Source: Dokdonella sp.
GTDB lineage: Bacteria; Pseudomonadota; Gammaproteobacteria; Xanthomonadales; Rhodanobacteraceae
Direction of reading: 5' to 3'
NCBI RefSeq assembly: GCF_017744955.1
Contig: NZ_JAGIAG010000001.1
Coordinates: 744,001-808,000 of the forward strand
DNA: 64,000 nucleotides
The notes beneath the pieces are model-generated. The model was given only the letters and a program-made list of their open reading frames with translations. It did not search any database and had not been told where the DNA came from. Position 1 is the first letter of the stretch. Each line of letters begins with the position of its first letter. Positions 6,782 to 15,547 of this stretch are shown piece after piece. Position numbers and translations under genes: made by a program.

Positions 6782-9700
6782 ATGTTATCCATCGTAGAAC
6801 TCGATTTCGGTACGCCCAGGTCCACGTCCGCGCAGCAGGTCGCGCTGACGATCGACGGGCGCGAGGTCAGCGTGCCGGCCGGCACGTCGGTGCTGCGGGC
6901 GGCGAGCGAGGCGGGCATTTCGATTCCCAAGCTCTGCGCCACCGAGCTGCTCGACGCGTTCGGTTCGTGCCGGCTGTGCCTGGTCGAGATCGAAGGTCGC
7001 AGAGGCTATCCGGCTTCGTGCACGACGCCGGTCGAGGCGGGCATGAAGGTCACGACGCGTTCGGCCGTGCTGCAGAAGATCCGCCACGGCGTGATGGAGC
7101 TGTACCTGTCCGATCATGCGCCGGGCAACGACGAGCTGCCGACCGAGATGCGCGCGATGGTCGATGCGGTCGGCGTCACCGAGGTGCGCTATGGATTCGA
7201 TGACGCCAATCACGTGCATCCGACCTCGGGGCAGGGCGCGCAGCAGGCTTCCAAGCCCTCCGCTTCAAGGGGAGGGGTGGGTGGGGATGGTGTTGCTGTT
7301 GCGTTGGATGGTCACGAGAACCATCCCCTCCTAAATCCTCCCCTTGAAGGGGAGGACTTCAGAGCAGTTTCTCTTGAAAGGGAGGACTTCAGAGCAGTTT
7401 CCCCTGAAGGGGAGGGCTTCGGAGCGGCCTTCCACGGCGGGAACGGCCGCAACGCGCTGTACTCGCCGAAGGACGAATCGAACCCGTACTTCACCTTCGA
7501 CCCCGCCGCCTGCATCGTCTGCTCGCGCTGCGTGCGCGCGTGCGACGAGCAGCAGGGCACTTTGGCGCTGACGGTCGAGGGGCGCGGTTTCGCCTCGCGC
7601 ATCGTCGCCAGCCAGGACGAGGGATTCATGGCCTCGGAGTGCGTCTCGTGCGGCGCCTGCGTGCAGGCGTGTCCGACGACCGCGTTGACCGAGAAGACGC
7701 TGCTCGCCCGAGGCCCGGCGCAGAGCAGCGTGACCACGACCTGCGCCTACTGCGGTGTCGGCTGCTCGTTCCGTGCCGAGATGCGCGGCGAGGACGTCGT
7801 GCGCATGGTGCCGAACAAGGACGGCCACGCGAACCACGGACACTCGTGCGTGAAGGGCCGCTTCGCGATCGGCTACGTGACGCACAAGGATCGCATCCTG
7901 AAGCCGATGATCCGCGCGAAGATCTCCGATCCGTGGCGCGAGGTGTCCTGGGAGGTCGCGATCGGCCACGCGGCGAGCGAGTTCAAGCGCATCCAAGCCA
8001 AGTACGGGCAGGACTCGATCGGCGGCATCACCTCGAGCCGCTGCACGAACGAGGAGACCTACCTCGTGCAGAAGCTGGTGCGCGCGGCGTTCGGCAACAA
8101 CAACGTCGACACCTGCGCGCGCGTGTGCCATTCGCCGACCGGCTACGGCCTGAAGAGCACGCTCGGCGAATCGGCCGGCACGCAGAACTTCGATTCGGTG
8201 ATGCAGGCCGACGTGATCCTGGTCATCGGCGCGAACCCGACCGACGGCCATCCGGTGTTCGCCTCGCAGATGAAACGCCGCCTGCGGCAGGGCGCGAAGC
8301 TGATCGTCGCCGATCCGCGGCGCATCGACGTCGTGCGCACGCCGCACGTCGAGGCCGCGCATCACCTGAAGCTGCGGCCCGGCACCAACGTCGCGCTGCT
8401 CAATTCGCTCGCGCACGTGATCGTCGACGAAGGCCTCGTCGACGAGGATTTCGTGCGCGCGCGCTGCGAGGACGCGGCGTTCGCCAAGTGGCGCGCCTTC
8501 GTCGGCGCGGCGAGCCACTCGCCCGAGGCGATGGAGGAAGTCACCGGCGTGCCGGCGCGCGAGGTGCGCGCGGCCGCGCGCCTGTATGCGACCGGCGGCA
8601 ACGCGGCGATCTACTACGGCCTCGGCGTCACGGAACATTCGCAAGGCTCGACGGCGGTGATGGGCATCGCCAACCTCGCCATGGCGACCGGTAACCTCGG
8701 CCGCGAGGGCGTCGGCGTGAATCCGCTGCGCGGGCAGAACAACGTGCAGGGCTCGTGCGACATGGGCTCGTTCCCGCACGAGTTCCCCGGCTATCGCCAC
8801 GTCGGCGACGCCGCCGTGCGCGCGAGCTTCGAACGGGCCTGGGGCGTGCCTCTTCAGCACGAGCCGGGCCTGCGCATCCCGAACATGTTCGAGGCCGCGC
8901 TCGACGGAGAGTTCAAGGGGCTCTACATCGAGGGCGAGGACATCGCCCAGTCCGATCCGAACACGCAGCACGTGACCGCGTCGCTGACCTCGATGGAATG
9001 CGTCGTCGTGCAGGACCTGTTCCTCAACGAGACGGCGAAGTTCGCGCACGTGTTCCTGCCGGGTTCGACCTTCCTGGAGAAGGACGGCACCTTCACCAAC
9101 GCCGAGCGCCGCATCTCGCGCGTGCGCAAGGTCATGCCGCCGAGGAACTCCGACGGAAGCCGGGGCTATGCCGACTGGGAGATCACCCAGCTGCTGTCCA
9201 ACGCGATGGGCTATCCGATGCACTACGCGCATCCGTCCGAGATCATGGACGAGATCGCGCGGCTGACGCCGACCTTCCACGGCGTCAGCTTCGCGCGCAT
9301 CGACGAACTCGGCAGCATCCAGTGGCCGTGCAACGAAGCCACGCCCGAAGGCACGCCGACGATGCACGTGCACGAGTTCGTGCGCGGCAAGGGGCGCTTC
9401 ATGCTGACCGAGTACGTGCCGACGGCGGAGAAGGTCAACGCGAAATATCCGCTGATCCTGACCACCGGCCGCATCCTCACCCAGTACAACGTCGGTGCGC
9501 AGACGCGGCGTACCGAGAACAGCCGCTGGCACAGCGAGGACTGCCTGGAGATCCACCCGCAGGACGCCGAGGATCGCGGCATCACCGAGGGCGACTGGGT
9601 CGGCATCGAGAGCCGCGCCGGGCAGACCGTGCTGCGCGCGACGATCAGCGAGCGCATGCAGCCGGGCGTGGTCTACACCACGTTCCATTTCCCGTTCTCG

Positions 9701-9871
9701 GGCGCGAACGTGATCACTACCGACAACTCCGACTGGGCGACGAACTGCCCCGAATACAAGGTGACTGCGGTGCAGATCACGCGCGTGACGCAGCCGTCGG
9801 ATTGGCAGCAGCGCTATCGCGCCTTCAGCGACCGGCAGCAGGAGTTGCTGCAGGAGGCGGTGGTCAAGTAG
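6782..9871 (+). CDS. fdsA: NAD-dependent formate dehydrogenase alpha subunit (Mo-bis-MGD)
   Basis: 1029 residues. N-terminal [2Fe-2S] C52-x10-C63-x2-C66-x13-C80; two [4Fe-4S] sites at C244/247/250/254 and C287/290/293/297; the molybdopterin domain opens with C321-x2-C324-x3-C328; C449 (in V-C-H-S-P) is the Mo ligand and TGC encodes it, so this is a cysteine enzyme and not a selenoenzyme. It oxidises formate to CO2 in the cytoplasm. Two oddities: residues about 152-225 are an insertion built from GGGGAGG-type repeats, and the H-x3-C-x2-C-x5-C cluster expected after the first [2Fe-2S] in NuoG/FdsA relatives has no cysteines (segment S-D-H-A-P-G-N-D-E-L). The 174-bp gap before it holds a repeat. 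Confidence 0.94.
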   Translation: MLSIVELDFGTPRSTSAQQVALTIDGREVSVPAGTSVLRAASEAGISIPKLCATELLDAFGSCRLCLVEIEGRRGYPASCTTPVEAGMKVTTRSAVLQKIRHGVMELYLSDHAPGNDELPTEMRAMVDAVGVTEVRYGFDDANHVHPTSGQGAQQASKPSASRGGVGGDGVAVALDGHENHPLLNPPLEGEDFRAVSLEREDFRAVSPEGEGFGAAFHGGNGRNALYSPKDESNPYFTFDPAACIVCSRCVRACDEQQGTLALTVEGRGFASRIVASQDEGFMASECVSCGACVQACPTTALTEKTLLARGPAQSSVTTTCAYCGVGCSFRAEMRGEDVVRMVPNKDGHANHGHSCVKGRFAIGYVTHKDRILKPMIRAKISDPWREVSWEVAIGHAASEFKRIQAKYGQDSIGGITSSRCTNEETYLVQKLVRAAFGNNNVDTCARVCHSPTGYGLKSTLGESAGTQNFDSVMQADVILVIGANPTDGHPVFASQMKRRLRQGAKLIVADPRRIDVVRTPHVEAAHHLKLRPGTNVALLNSLAHVIVDEGLVDEDFVRARCEDAAFAKWRAFVGAASHSPEAMEEVTGVPAREVRAAARLYATGGNAAIYYGLGVTEHSQGSTAVMGIANLAMATGNLGREGVGVNPLRGQNNVQGSCDMGSFPHEFPGYRHVGDAAVRASFERAWGVPLQHEPGLRIPNMFEAALDGEFKGLYIEGEDIAQSDPNTQHVTASLTSMECVVVQDLFLNETAKFAHVFLPGSTFLEKDGTFTNAERRISRVRKVMPPRNSDGSRGYADWEITQLLSNAMGYPMHYAHPSEIMDEIARLTPTFHGVSFARIDELGSIQWPCNEATPEGTPTMHVHEFVRGKGRFMLTEYVPTAEKVNAKYPLILTTGRILTQYNVGAQTRRTENSRWHSEDCLEIHPQDAEDRGITEGDWVGIESRAGQTVLRATISERMQPGVVYTTFHFPFSGANVITTDNSDWATNCPEYKVTAVQITRVTQPSDWQQRYRAFSDRQQELLQEAVVK
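7236..7455 (+). repeat. CCCCTTGAAGGGG repeat element inserted in frame in fdsA
   Basis: Inside fdsA codons about 152-225 lie CTTCAAGGGGAGGGG, a hairpin CCTCCCCTT-G-AAGGGGAGG (7338-7356) and a 30-bp tandem unit starting at 7346, 7376 and 7406. The tandem gives three 10-residue repeats (E-G-E-D-F-R-A-V-S type). The flanks resume normal FDH sequence (Y-G-F-D-D before, D-E-S-N-P-Y-F after). The reading frame stays open throughout. It looks like an intergenic-type palindromic element that landed in a tolerant linker. Confidence 0.75.
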
Positions 9872-9920
9872 GCGTAGGCGCGAAAGGCGATCCTCACCTC
9901 TGCCATCATCCCGTCCTTCG

Positions 9921-10021
9921 CGTCGTTCCCGCGCCGGCGGGAATCGGCCTTGATCTTCGCTCTTCCTTCTACGAGCCGCACCGAAAGAAGACATGGGATT
10001 CCCGCCGGCGCGGGAACGACG
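9921..10021. repeat. 25-bp perfect inverted repeat, CGTCGTTCCCGCG family
   Basis: Arms 9921-9945 and 9997-10021 are perfect reverse complements (25/25) around a 51-bp loop. It fills the gap between fdsA and fdhD and would form a strong hairpin in the operon mRNA. One arm with 21 of 25 identical bases recurs inside dnaG at 58266-58290. It resembles the REP-like 'TTCCCGCG..CGGGAA' elements common in Pseudomonadota genomes. Confidence 0.85.
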
Positions 10022-10055
10022 AACGAAACGCGTTTAGCAACGACGAGCCGAGTGC

Positions 10056-10949
10056 ATGCCGCCAACCCCGCGACCATCATCGAACGGCGAGCTTCCGCGA
10101 GGCGCCGTCACGCGCGACGTCGAGCGCCACCGCGACGGTGGTGCGGTGGCGCGCGTGCGCGACGCGATCGCCGAGGAGATTCCGATCGCCTTCGTCTACA
10201 ACGAGCGCCCGCACGCGGTGATGATGGCGACGCCGGTCGACCTCGACGACTTCGCGCTCGGCTTTTCGCTGAGCGAAGGCATCGTCGAGCGGTCCGCGCA
10301 GTGCTTGGCGGTGGAAGCGGTCGAGGCGCTGGCCGGAATCGAGCTGCGCATCGCGATTCCGCCGGAGAAGGCCGCCGTGCTCGAGGATCGCGTGCGCCAG
10401 CTGACCGGACGCACCGGCTGCGGGTTGTGCGGCGCGCAGACGCTCGAAGCGGCCGTGCGCCATCCGCCGGCGGTGAGCGGCGCGCCGCAGGTGCGCGCGA
10501 CGGCATTGCAGCGGGCGCTCGGCGAGATGCCGGCGAAGCAGCTCGTCAGCGCAGCCACCGGCGCCGCGCACGCGGCGGCCTGGGCCGATCTCGACGGCCG
10601 CATCGTCTGGCTGCGCGAGGACGTCGGCCGCCACAACGCGCTCGACAAGCTGATCGGCGCGATGCAGCGTGCCGGCGCCGATCCGCGCGCAGGATTCCTT
10701 CTCGTCACCAGTCGCGCCAGCTACGAGCTGGTGATGAAGGCCGCAACGGTCGGCATCGGCTTTCTCGCCGCGATCTCGGCGCCGACCGCGTTGGCGATCG
10801 CGCTGGCGCAGGAGGCCGGCGTCACGCTGGTCGCCTTCGCGCGCGCCGACGGCTATGGCGTCTACGCGCACGGCAAGCGACTGCTGGCGGAACGTACGGC
10901 GAGCCCCGGCGATGCGCCGGGCCGCCCCGATCGGGAGCGAACGGCATGA
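10056..10949 (+). CDS. fdhD: Formate dehydrogenase sulfurtransferase FdhD/FdsC
   Basis: 297 residues. FdhD transfers sulfur from the IscS persulfide to the molybdenum cofactor before it enters formate dehydrogenase. The sulfur-carrying loop G-C-G-L-C-G puts the two cysteines at C122 and C125, very close to E. coli C121/C124. The E-D-V-G-R-H-N-A-L-D-K motif of the family is present near residue 190. It lies after fdsA and its TGA overlaps the fdsD ATG (ATGA), so it is co-translated with fdsD. In fds operons this gene is called fdsC. Confidence 0.95.
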   Translation: MPPTPRPSSNGELPRGAVTRDVERHRDGGAVARVRDAIAEEIPIAFVYNERPHAVMMATPVDLDDFALGFSLSEGIVERSAQCLAVEAVEALAGIELRIAIPPEKAAVLEDRVRQLTGRTGCGLCGAQTLEAAVRHPPAVSGAPQVRATALQRALGEMPAKQLVSAATGAAHAAAWADLDGRIVWLREDVGRHNALDKLIGAMQRAGADPRAGFLLVTSRASYELVMKAATVGIGFLAAISAPTALAIALAQEAGVTLVAFARADGYGVYAHGKRLLAERTASPGDAPGRPDRERTA

Positions 10950-11197
10950 CGACGCAAGCGCACGACGGCTCGGCGCCGCTGATCAAGATGGCCAATGACA
11001 TCGCCGACTATTTCCACTCCGAGCCCGACCGCGCGGCGGCGATCGACGGCATGGTCGACCACCTCACCCGCTTCTGGGAGCCGCGCATGCGCCGCAAGAT
11101 CGTCGCTCATTACGCCACGCGACACGGCGAGGGGCTCAGCGAGCTGGCACTCGCGGCCGTGGCGCGGCTGGCGGAGCGGGAGCGGACGTCGGCCTGA
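10946..11197 (+). CDS. fdsD: Formate dehydrogenase delta subunit
   Basis: 83 residues, small and helical. The L-I-K-M-A-N-D-I-A-D-Y-F start and H-L-T-R-F-W-x-P-R-M-R motif are the family signature. FdsD is needed for maturation or stability of the FdsABG complex and helps cofactor insertion together with FdsC. The ATG overlaps the fdhD stop. It is the last gene of the operon; a convergent esterase gene ends eight bases further on. Confidence 0.93.
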   Translation: MTTQAHDGSAPLIKMANDIADYFHSEPDRAAAIDGMVDHLTRFWEPRMRRKIVAHYATRHGEGLSELALAAVARLAERERTSA

Positions 11198-11204
11198 GGC
11201 CGGC

Positions 11205-12101
11205 TCACGGTCCCAGCGCGAACGGGCAGAGGTGGTTCCAGATCTGTCCCAGGTGCTGCACGGTGTAGGTATGGCCGCCGGTGAACGGCACGTAGAACAG
11301 CGTCTGGCCGCTGACCCAGCCGCCGTTCTGGAAGCGCGCCGGATCGCCGCTGGCGGTGTACGGCGGCGAGGCCAGCGGATCGCTGTTGCCGAGATGGATG
11401 TCGACCGGGATCTTCGGCTGCGCGCCGGACAGCAGGGCCGTGCAGGTCGGCGGGAACGCGCCGCTGTCGCTGCAGGCGTACTGCTCCAGCGAGCCCGCGC
11501 TGACCCCGTAGGCGGCGAAGAAGTCGGTGTTGCTCAATGCCAGCGCATGGCCGAAATGCGCGCCGGCGGAGAATCCCCAAAGATAGATGCGGCTGCGTTC
11601 GACGTTGTAGCCGGCGGACACGTCGTCGAGCGCCGCGCCGAGTTCGGCGCCGTCGCCGCCAGCGCCCCAGCCGCCCTGGGTCGAGGTGCCGACGGTAGCG
11701 ATCACGATGAAGCCCTGGCTGTCGGACCAGCTCGACCAGTCGCTGCGTACTTGCTGCGCGGCGGCCGCCATCGAGGCGGGCGCCGTCGATCCGCGCAGGG
11801 CGAGCAGCAGCGGCCACGACCGCGTCGGCGTGTAGTTCGGCGGCAGGTGCAGGTAGTAGCTGCGGTTGCCGTAGCCGGGCACGGCGATCGTGCGCGTGAC
11901 GTTGCCGGGGAATGCGCCGCCGCTGCCGTTGGACGGATCGTGCGGGATCGCCGGCGCGCTCTCGAAGCCGTTGGCGAAGATCGTATCCGACGCCGAGCCC
12001 GAGCACAGGCCCGGCGGCAGACGCACCGTCGTGGCGGCGCCAGCGGGGAGCGCGAAGGTGGACGAGAAGAGGAGGAGGGCGGCGAGGAATGCGGAACGCA
12101 T
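11205..12101 (-). CDS. Secreted PHB-depolymerase/feruloyl-esterase-like hydrolase
   Basis: 298 residues with a signal peptide ending near A-G-A22. The alpha/beta-hydrolase core has the nucleophile elbow G-F-S-A-G, as in LpqC/PHB depolymerase esterases (carbohydrate esterase family 1 relatives), and a G-G-H-T-Y that probably holds the catalytic His. Just after the signal peptide, residues 39-47 carry D-T-I-F-A-N-G-F-E, a nonapeptide also seen at the C-termini of two other exported proteins here (31416-31442, 45343-45369). The start has a GGAAG box eight bases upstream. It converges on fdsD and is divergent from the FadL-type gene. Substrate unknown. Confidence 0.8.
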   Translation of the reverse strand: MRSAFLAALLLFSSTFALPAGAATTVRLPPGLCSGSASDTIFANGFESAPAIPHDPSNGSGGAFPGNVTRTIAVPGYGNRSYYLHLPPNYTPTRSWPLLLALRGSTAPASMAAAAQQVRSDWSSWSDSQGFIVIATVGTSTQGGWGAGGDGAELGAALDDVSAGYNVERSRIYLWGFSAGAHFGHALALSNTDFFAAYGVSAGSLEQYACSDSGAFPPTCTALLSGAQPKIPVDIHLGNSDPLASPPYTASGDPARFQNGGWVSGQTLFYVPFTGGHTYTVQHLGQIWNHLCPFALGP

Positions 12102-12125
12102 CCGCCGAATCTTCCCGCGGCCGAG

Positions 12126-12153
12126 GTTAGCCCGCGGTTAGCGCGCCGTTAGC
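12126..12153. promoter_or_regulatory. Three GTTAGC direct repeats phased by 11 bp
   Basis: GTTAGC starts at 12126, 12137 and 12148, one helical turn apart, 25-52 bp upstream of the esterase ATG and in the gap shared with the FadL-type gene. Phased direct repeats of this kind often bind activators such as OmpR-type regulators. No factor can be assigned. Confidence 0.35.
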
Positions 12154-12331
12154 GAGAGTGCCCACGGGAGTGTCCGTACGTTAAAGTAGGGTTTGCTCGA
12201 CGGTCGGTCGCGCGGACGCTCCCTCCCTGCGCTGCAAATGCGGCAGCGCACGATGATGGATCGCCGAACTTGCGGCTAAGATCGTTGCAGACTCGTTAAT
12301 GAACCCGAGCCGTCCGGAAAAGGAGTGACCC

Positions 12332-13666
12332 ATGCAGCGTAACCCCCGCCGTCCACGGCTCGTCCCGGCGCTTGCCGCCCTGCCTCTGGCGTTGGCTGCA
12401 GCCCTGGTCGGTCAGGATGCGCAGGCCAGCGCGTTCCAGTTGAAGGAAAACAGCGTGCAGGGCCTGGGGCGCGCGTTCGCGGGCGAGACTTCAGCGCCGG
12501 GCGACTGCGCCGTCGTGGTCAACAACCCGGCGGCGATGAGCGAACTGGGCGACGGCAACTGCGCCCAGGCCGACTTCAACATCATCAACTTCGAAACCAA
12601 GTTCAAGGGCGGCGGCAACGACTTCCTCGGCCGCCCGCTGACCGGCGGCAACGGCGGCGACGGCGGCGTCACCAAGCCGGTGCCGGCGACGTTCTTCACC
12701 CATCGCCTCAACCAGGATTGGGTCGTCGGTGCGGCGATCTACGCGCCGTTCGGTTTCGAGACCGAGTACAAGGACACCTGGGTCGGCCGCTACGAAGCGC
12801 TGAAGTCGAAGCTGCAGTCGATCGACCTGACCTTCTCGGCGTCCTACAAGCTCAGCGACAGCCTCTCGGTCGGCGCCAGCTTCATCGTGCAGAACACCTC
12901 CGCGGAACTGACCCAGGCGATCGACTTCGGCACGATCCTGGCGACGCCCACCGGCGGCGCGCTGCTGCCGCAGGAAGCCGACGGCTTCGGCAGCCTCAAG
13001 GGCAACGACTGGGGCTACGGCTTCGGCCTGGGCGCATTGTGGAAGCCGACCGACTCCGATCGCATCGGCATCAACTTCCATTCGCAGATCGACCACACGA
13101 TCGACGGCGACGGCAAGTTCAAGGTGCCGGTGAACCTGCGCCCGCTGCTCGGCACCGCGTTCACCAACAGCGGCGGCAAGGCCGACTTCGACACGCCGTG
13201 GTTCGTCAACGCGAGCTGGTGGCACACGGTCAACGATCGCCTCAGCGTCGGCGCCAATCTCGGCTTCACGCACTGGTCGAGCTTCAAGCAGCTCGTGGTG
13301 GACTACGACAATCCGGCCCAGCCGAACTCGGTGTCCGAGTTCAAGTGGGACGATTCGTGGTTCTACTCGATCGGCGGCGACTACCGCTTGAACGATCGCT
13401 TGACCCTGCGCGCCGGCGTCGCCTTCGACGAAACGCCGACGATCGACGCGACGCGCACGCCGCGCGTGCCGGACGGCGACCGCACCTGGGGCTCGATCGG
13501 CCTCGGCTACCAGGTCAACGACCAGCTCAGGATCGACGCGGCCTTCCTGCACATCTGGGTCGACGACGGCAAGGTCGATCACGAGGCGGCCACCTTCAGC
13601 ACGCTGAAGGGCAAGTTCACCAGCAAGGGCAACGTGCTCAGCGTGTCGGGCCAGTATCGGTTCTGA
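12332..13666 (+). CDS. FadL/OmpP1/TodX-family outer membrane transporter
   Basis: 444 residues. A signal peptide (cleavage near A-Q-A-S-A33) is followed by the plug segment of the FadL family (S-A-F-Q-L-K-E-N-S-V-Q-G-L-G-R-A-F-A-G), then a 14-strand barrel ending in Q-Y-R-F, the aromatic C-terminus recognised by the BAM complex. FadL proteins carry long-chain fatty acids and other hydrophobic compounds through the outer membrane. The ATG has an AAAAGGAG box. A UUCG-loop terminator follows at once, so it is a single-gene unit. The real substrate is not predictable. Confidence 0.92.
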   Translation: MQRNPRRPRLVPALAALPLALAAALVGQDAQASAFQLKENSVQGLGRAFAGETSAPGDCAVVVNNPAAMSELGDGNCAQADFNIINFETKFKGGGNDFLGRPLTGGNGGDGGVTKPVPATFFTHRLNQDWVVGAAIYAPFGFETEYKDTWVGRYEALKSKLQSIDLTFSASYKLSDSLSVGASFIVQNTSAELTQAIDFGTILATPTGGALLPQEADGFGSLKGNDWGYGFGLGALWKPTDSDRIGINFHSQIDHTIDGDGKFKVPVNLRPLLGTAFTNSGGKADFDTPWFVNASWWHTVNDRLSVGANLGFTHWSSFKQLVVDYDNPAQPNSVSEFKWDDSWFYSIGGDYRLNDRLTLRAGVAFDETPTIDATRTPRVPDGDRTWGSIGLGYQVNDQLRIDAAFLHIWVDDGKVDHEAATFSTLKGKFTSKGNVLSVSGQYRF

Positions 13667-13690
13667 CCGCCATCGGTTTGGGGAGACGTG

Positions 13691-13720
13691 GCGGGCGCCT
13701 TCGGGCGCCCGCTGCCTTTT
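13691..13720 (+). terminator. Rho-independent terminator after the FadL-type gene
   Basis: Perfect 9-bp stem GCGGGCGCC / GGCGCCCGC closed by a TTCG tetraloop and followed by TGCCTTTT. It lies 25 bp past the stop codon. Confidence 0.9.
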
Positions 13721-13912
13721 CGGGGTTCTGTTCGGCGAGCCCGATCCGTCGGGCGGAACGCGAACGCCGCCTCGTCGCATTCCGGCGCGGCGCGACGACT
13801 GCTACAGTCGCCCGACTCTCGTCGCCGGCGAGGGCGGCTTCGTCGATCGCGTGATCGACCGGCGCCGCCCGCCGCGCGGCGCATGCGCTTTTCGACACAC
13901 GAGGTTCGCCGC

Positions 13913-14821
13913 GTGGCATCCAGCCTGCTTCTGCTGCTCGACGACATCGCGACCGTGCTCGACGACGTCGCCGTCCTCACCAAGGTGGCGGCGAAGAAGA
14001 CCGCCGGCGTGCTCGGCGACGACCTCGCGCTGAACGCGCAGCAGGTCGCCGGCGTGCGTGCCGATCGCGAACTGCCGGTGGTGTGGGCGGTGGCCAAGGG
14101 CTCGATCGTCAACAAGGCGATCCTGGTTCCCGCCGCGCTGCTGATCGGCAGCCTGCTGCCGTGGCTGGTGACGCCGCTGCTGATGGTCGGCGGCGCGTTC
14201 CTCTGCTTCGAGGGCGTGGAGAAGCTGGCGCACAAGTTCCTGCACGCGAAGGAGCACGACGCCGATACCGCGCAGCACGAGCGCGCGATGGCCGACGACT
14301 CGATCGACGTGGTGGCGATCGAGAAGGAGAAGATCAAAGGCGCTGTGCGCACCGACTTCATCCTGTCCGCCGAAATCATCGTGATCGCGCTCGGCACCGT
14401 GGCCGGCAAGCCGTTCGGCACCCAGCTCGTCGTGCTGGCGGGCATCGCGGTGCTGATGACGGTCGGCGTGTACGGTCTGGTCGCCGGCATCGTCAAGCTG
14501 GACGATGCCGGCCTCTATCTCAGCCGGCGCGAAGGCGCGGGCACGCAGGCGCTCGGCCGCGCCATCCTGTCGATCGCACCATTGCTGATGAAGGGCCTGT
14601 CGATCGCCGGCACGGCGGCGATGTTCCTGGTCGGCGGCGGCATCCTCGCGCACGGCGTGCCGGCGCTGGGGCACGCGCTGGAAGCCTGGTCGGCGGGCAT
14701 CGGCGGCGTGCTCGGCATGCTCGGCTCGATGGCCGCGAACGCCGGCATCGGCATCGTCGCCGGCGTCGTGGTGCTGGGGGCGGTGGAGCTGGCGAAGAAG
14801 CTGTTCGCGAAGAAATCCTGA
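13913..14821 (+). CDS. DUF808 family inner membrane protein (YedI-like)
   Basis: 302 residues, close to E. coli YedI. The opening [12 protein letters not shown], the [13 protein letters not shown] block and the [13 protein letters not shown] block are the DUF808 signature, followed by several membrane segments. I chose GTG at 13913 because a GAGG box sits eight bases upstream and the family begins there; an upstream in-frame ATG (13883) lacks such a box. The function of the family is unknown. It is flanked by the FadL terminator and a convergent GNAT gene. Confidence 0.88.
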   Translation: MASSLLLLLDDIATVLDDVAVLTKVAAKKTAGVLGDDLALNAQQVAGVRADRELPVVWAVAKGSIVNKAILVPAALLIGSLLPWLVTPLLMVGGAFLCFEGVEKLAHKFLHAKEHDADTAQHERAMADDSIDVVAIEKEKIKGAVRTDFILSAEIIVIALGTVAGKPFGTQLVVLAGIAVLMTVGVYGLVAGIVKLDDAGLYLSRREGAGTQALGRAILSIAPLLMKGLSIAGTAAMFLVGGGILAHGVPALGHALEAWSAGIGGVLGMLGSMAANAGIGIVAGVVVLGAVELAKKLFAKKS

Positions 14822-15000
14822 GCCGCAGCGCGGCCGCGCTCCGGCTTGCCGCGACTAGCCGGCGCCGCCTCCGTCGGGGAGCGCCGACCCTGGGACGTGC
14901 TAGCCGGCCGGCCGGGCTGGTGACGCCGCGCTATGCCACCGGGACATGAAGGGCCTTCGCTGCGGCGGCGATCCGGTGGGCGTGTGGAGTTTCCGCCGCG

Positions 15001-15480
15001 CTACCCGTCGGAGGGCGGCCGCGCGACGCCGCTCGCGCCGCGCCGCAGGTAATGGCCGGACGCCGCAAAGCGCTCGTTGCCGGCGAGCCGGCCGTCGACC
15101 TTCCGCTCGATCGCGAAGCCTTCCGAGCGATACAGCTGCAGCGCCGCGTCGTTGCCGAGCAGCACTTCCGCGGCGATGTCGCCGTCGCAGGCGTCGATTG
15201 CGTGGCGCAGCAGCGCGCGGCCGATGCCGCGGCCTTGCATGTGCGGGATCACGTACAGCCAGGTCAGCTCGCCGTCGCGCACGGCCGCGAAGCCCTGCAC
15301 CTCGCCGTCCAGCACGGCCACGGTGACGGCGCCGTCGAACAGGCCTTCGTTCTCGGCGGTTTGTTCGAGCGTCAGATAGGCCGCTTCGAGCCCGGCCGCG
15401 CGCAACTCGCCGATGCGCGCGCGATCGTGGATCTCGCACAGGCGATGCCAGTCGTCCGGCGTGTAAGGGCGCAGCAGCAT
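15001..15480 (-). CDS. GNAT-family N-acetyltransferase
   Basis: 159 residues. The acetyl-CoA pyrophosphate-binding loop is M-Q-G-R-G-I-G-R-A-L-L (the Q/R-x-x-G-x-G/A motif) at about residues 80-90, after the V-I-P-H strand; L-Y-x-x-x-G-F closes the fold. The substrate is unknown. It lies 67 bp downstream of putA on the same strand and may be read from the same transcript. The 179 bp between this gene and the DUF808 gene show no further coding or structural signal that I can support. Confidence 0.85.
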   Translation of the reverse strand: MLLRPYTPDDWHRLCEIHDRARIGELRAAGLEAAYLTLEQTAENEGLFDGAVTVAVLDGEVQGFAAVRDGELTWLYVIPHMQGRGIGRALLRHAIDACDGDIAAEVLLGNDAALQLYRSEGFAIERKVDGRLAGNERFAASGHYLRRGASGVARPPSDG

Positions 15481-15547
15481 GGCGACCCGGCGTCGCTGTC
15501 CCGCGATCGCGCCGCATCGGCGCCGATCGCGGGGCGGGCTTTCGCGA

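Noticed and set aside
8126..8128. Selenocysteine in formate dehydrogenase
   Set aside because: The Mo-ligand codon is TGC (Cys449), not TGA, so no recoding is needed.
7331..9994. Minus-strand open frame of 887 codons opposite fdsA
   Set aside because: Arg/His/Leu-rich shadow of the fdsA frame with no family likeness.
14822..15000. Possible small gene between the DUF808 and GNAT genes
   Set aside because: Only short Arg-rich frames without ribosome binding sites are present.
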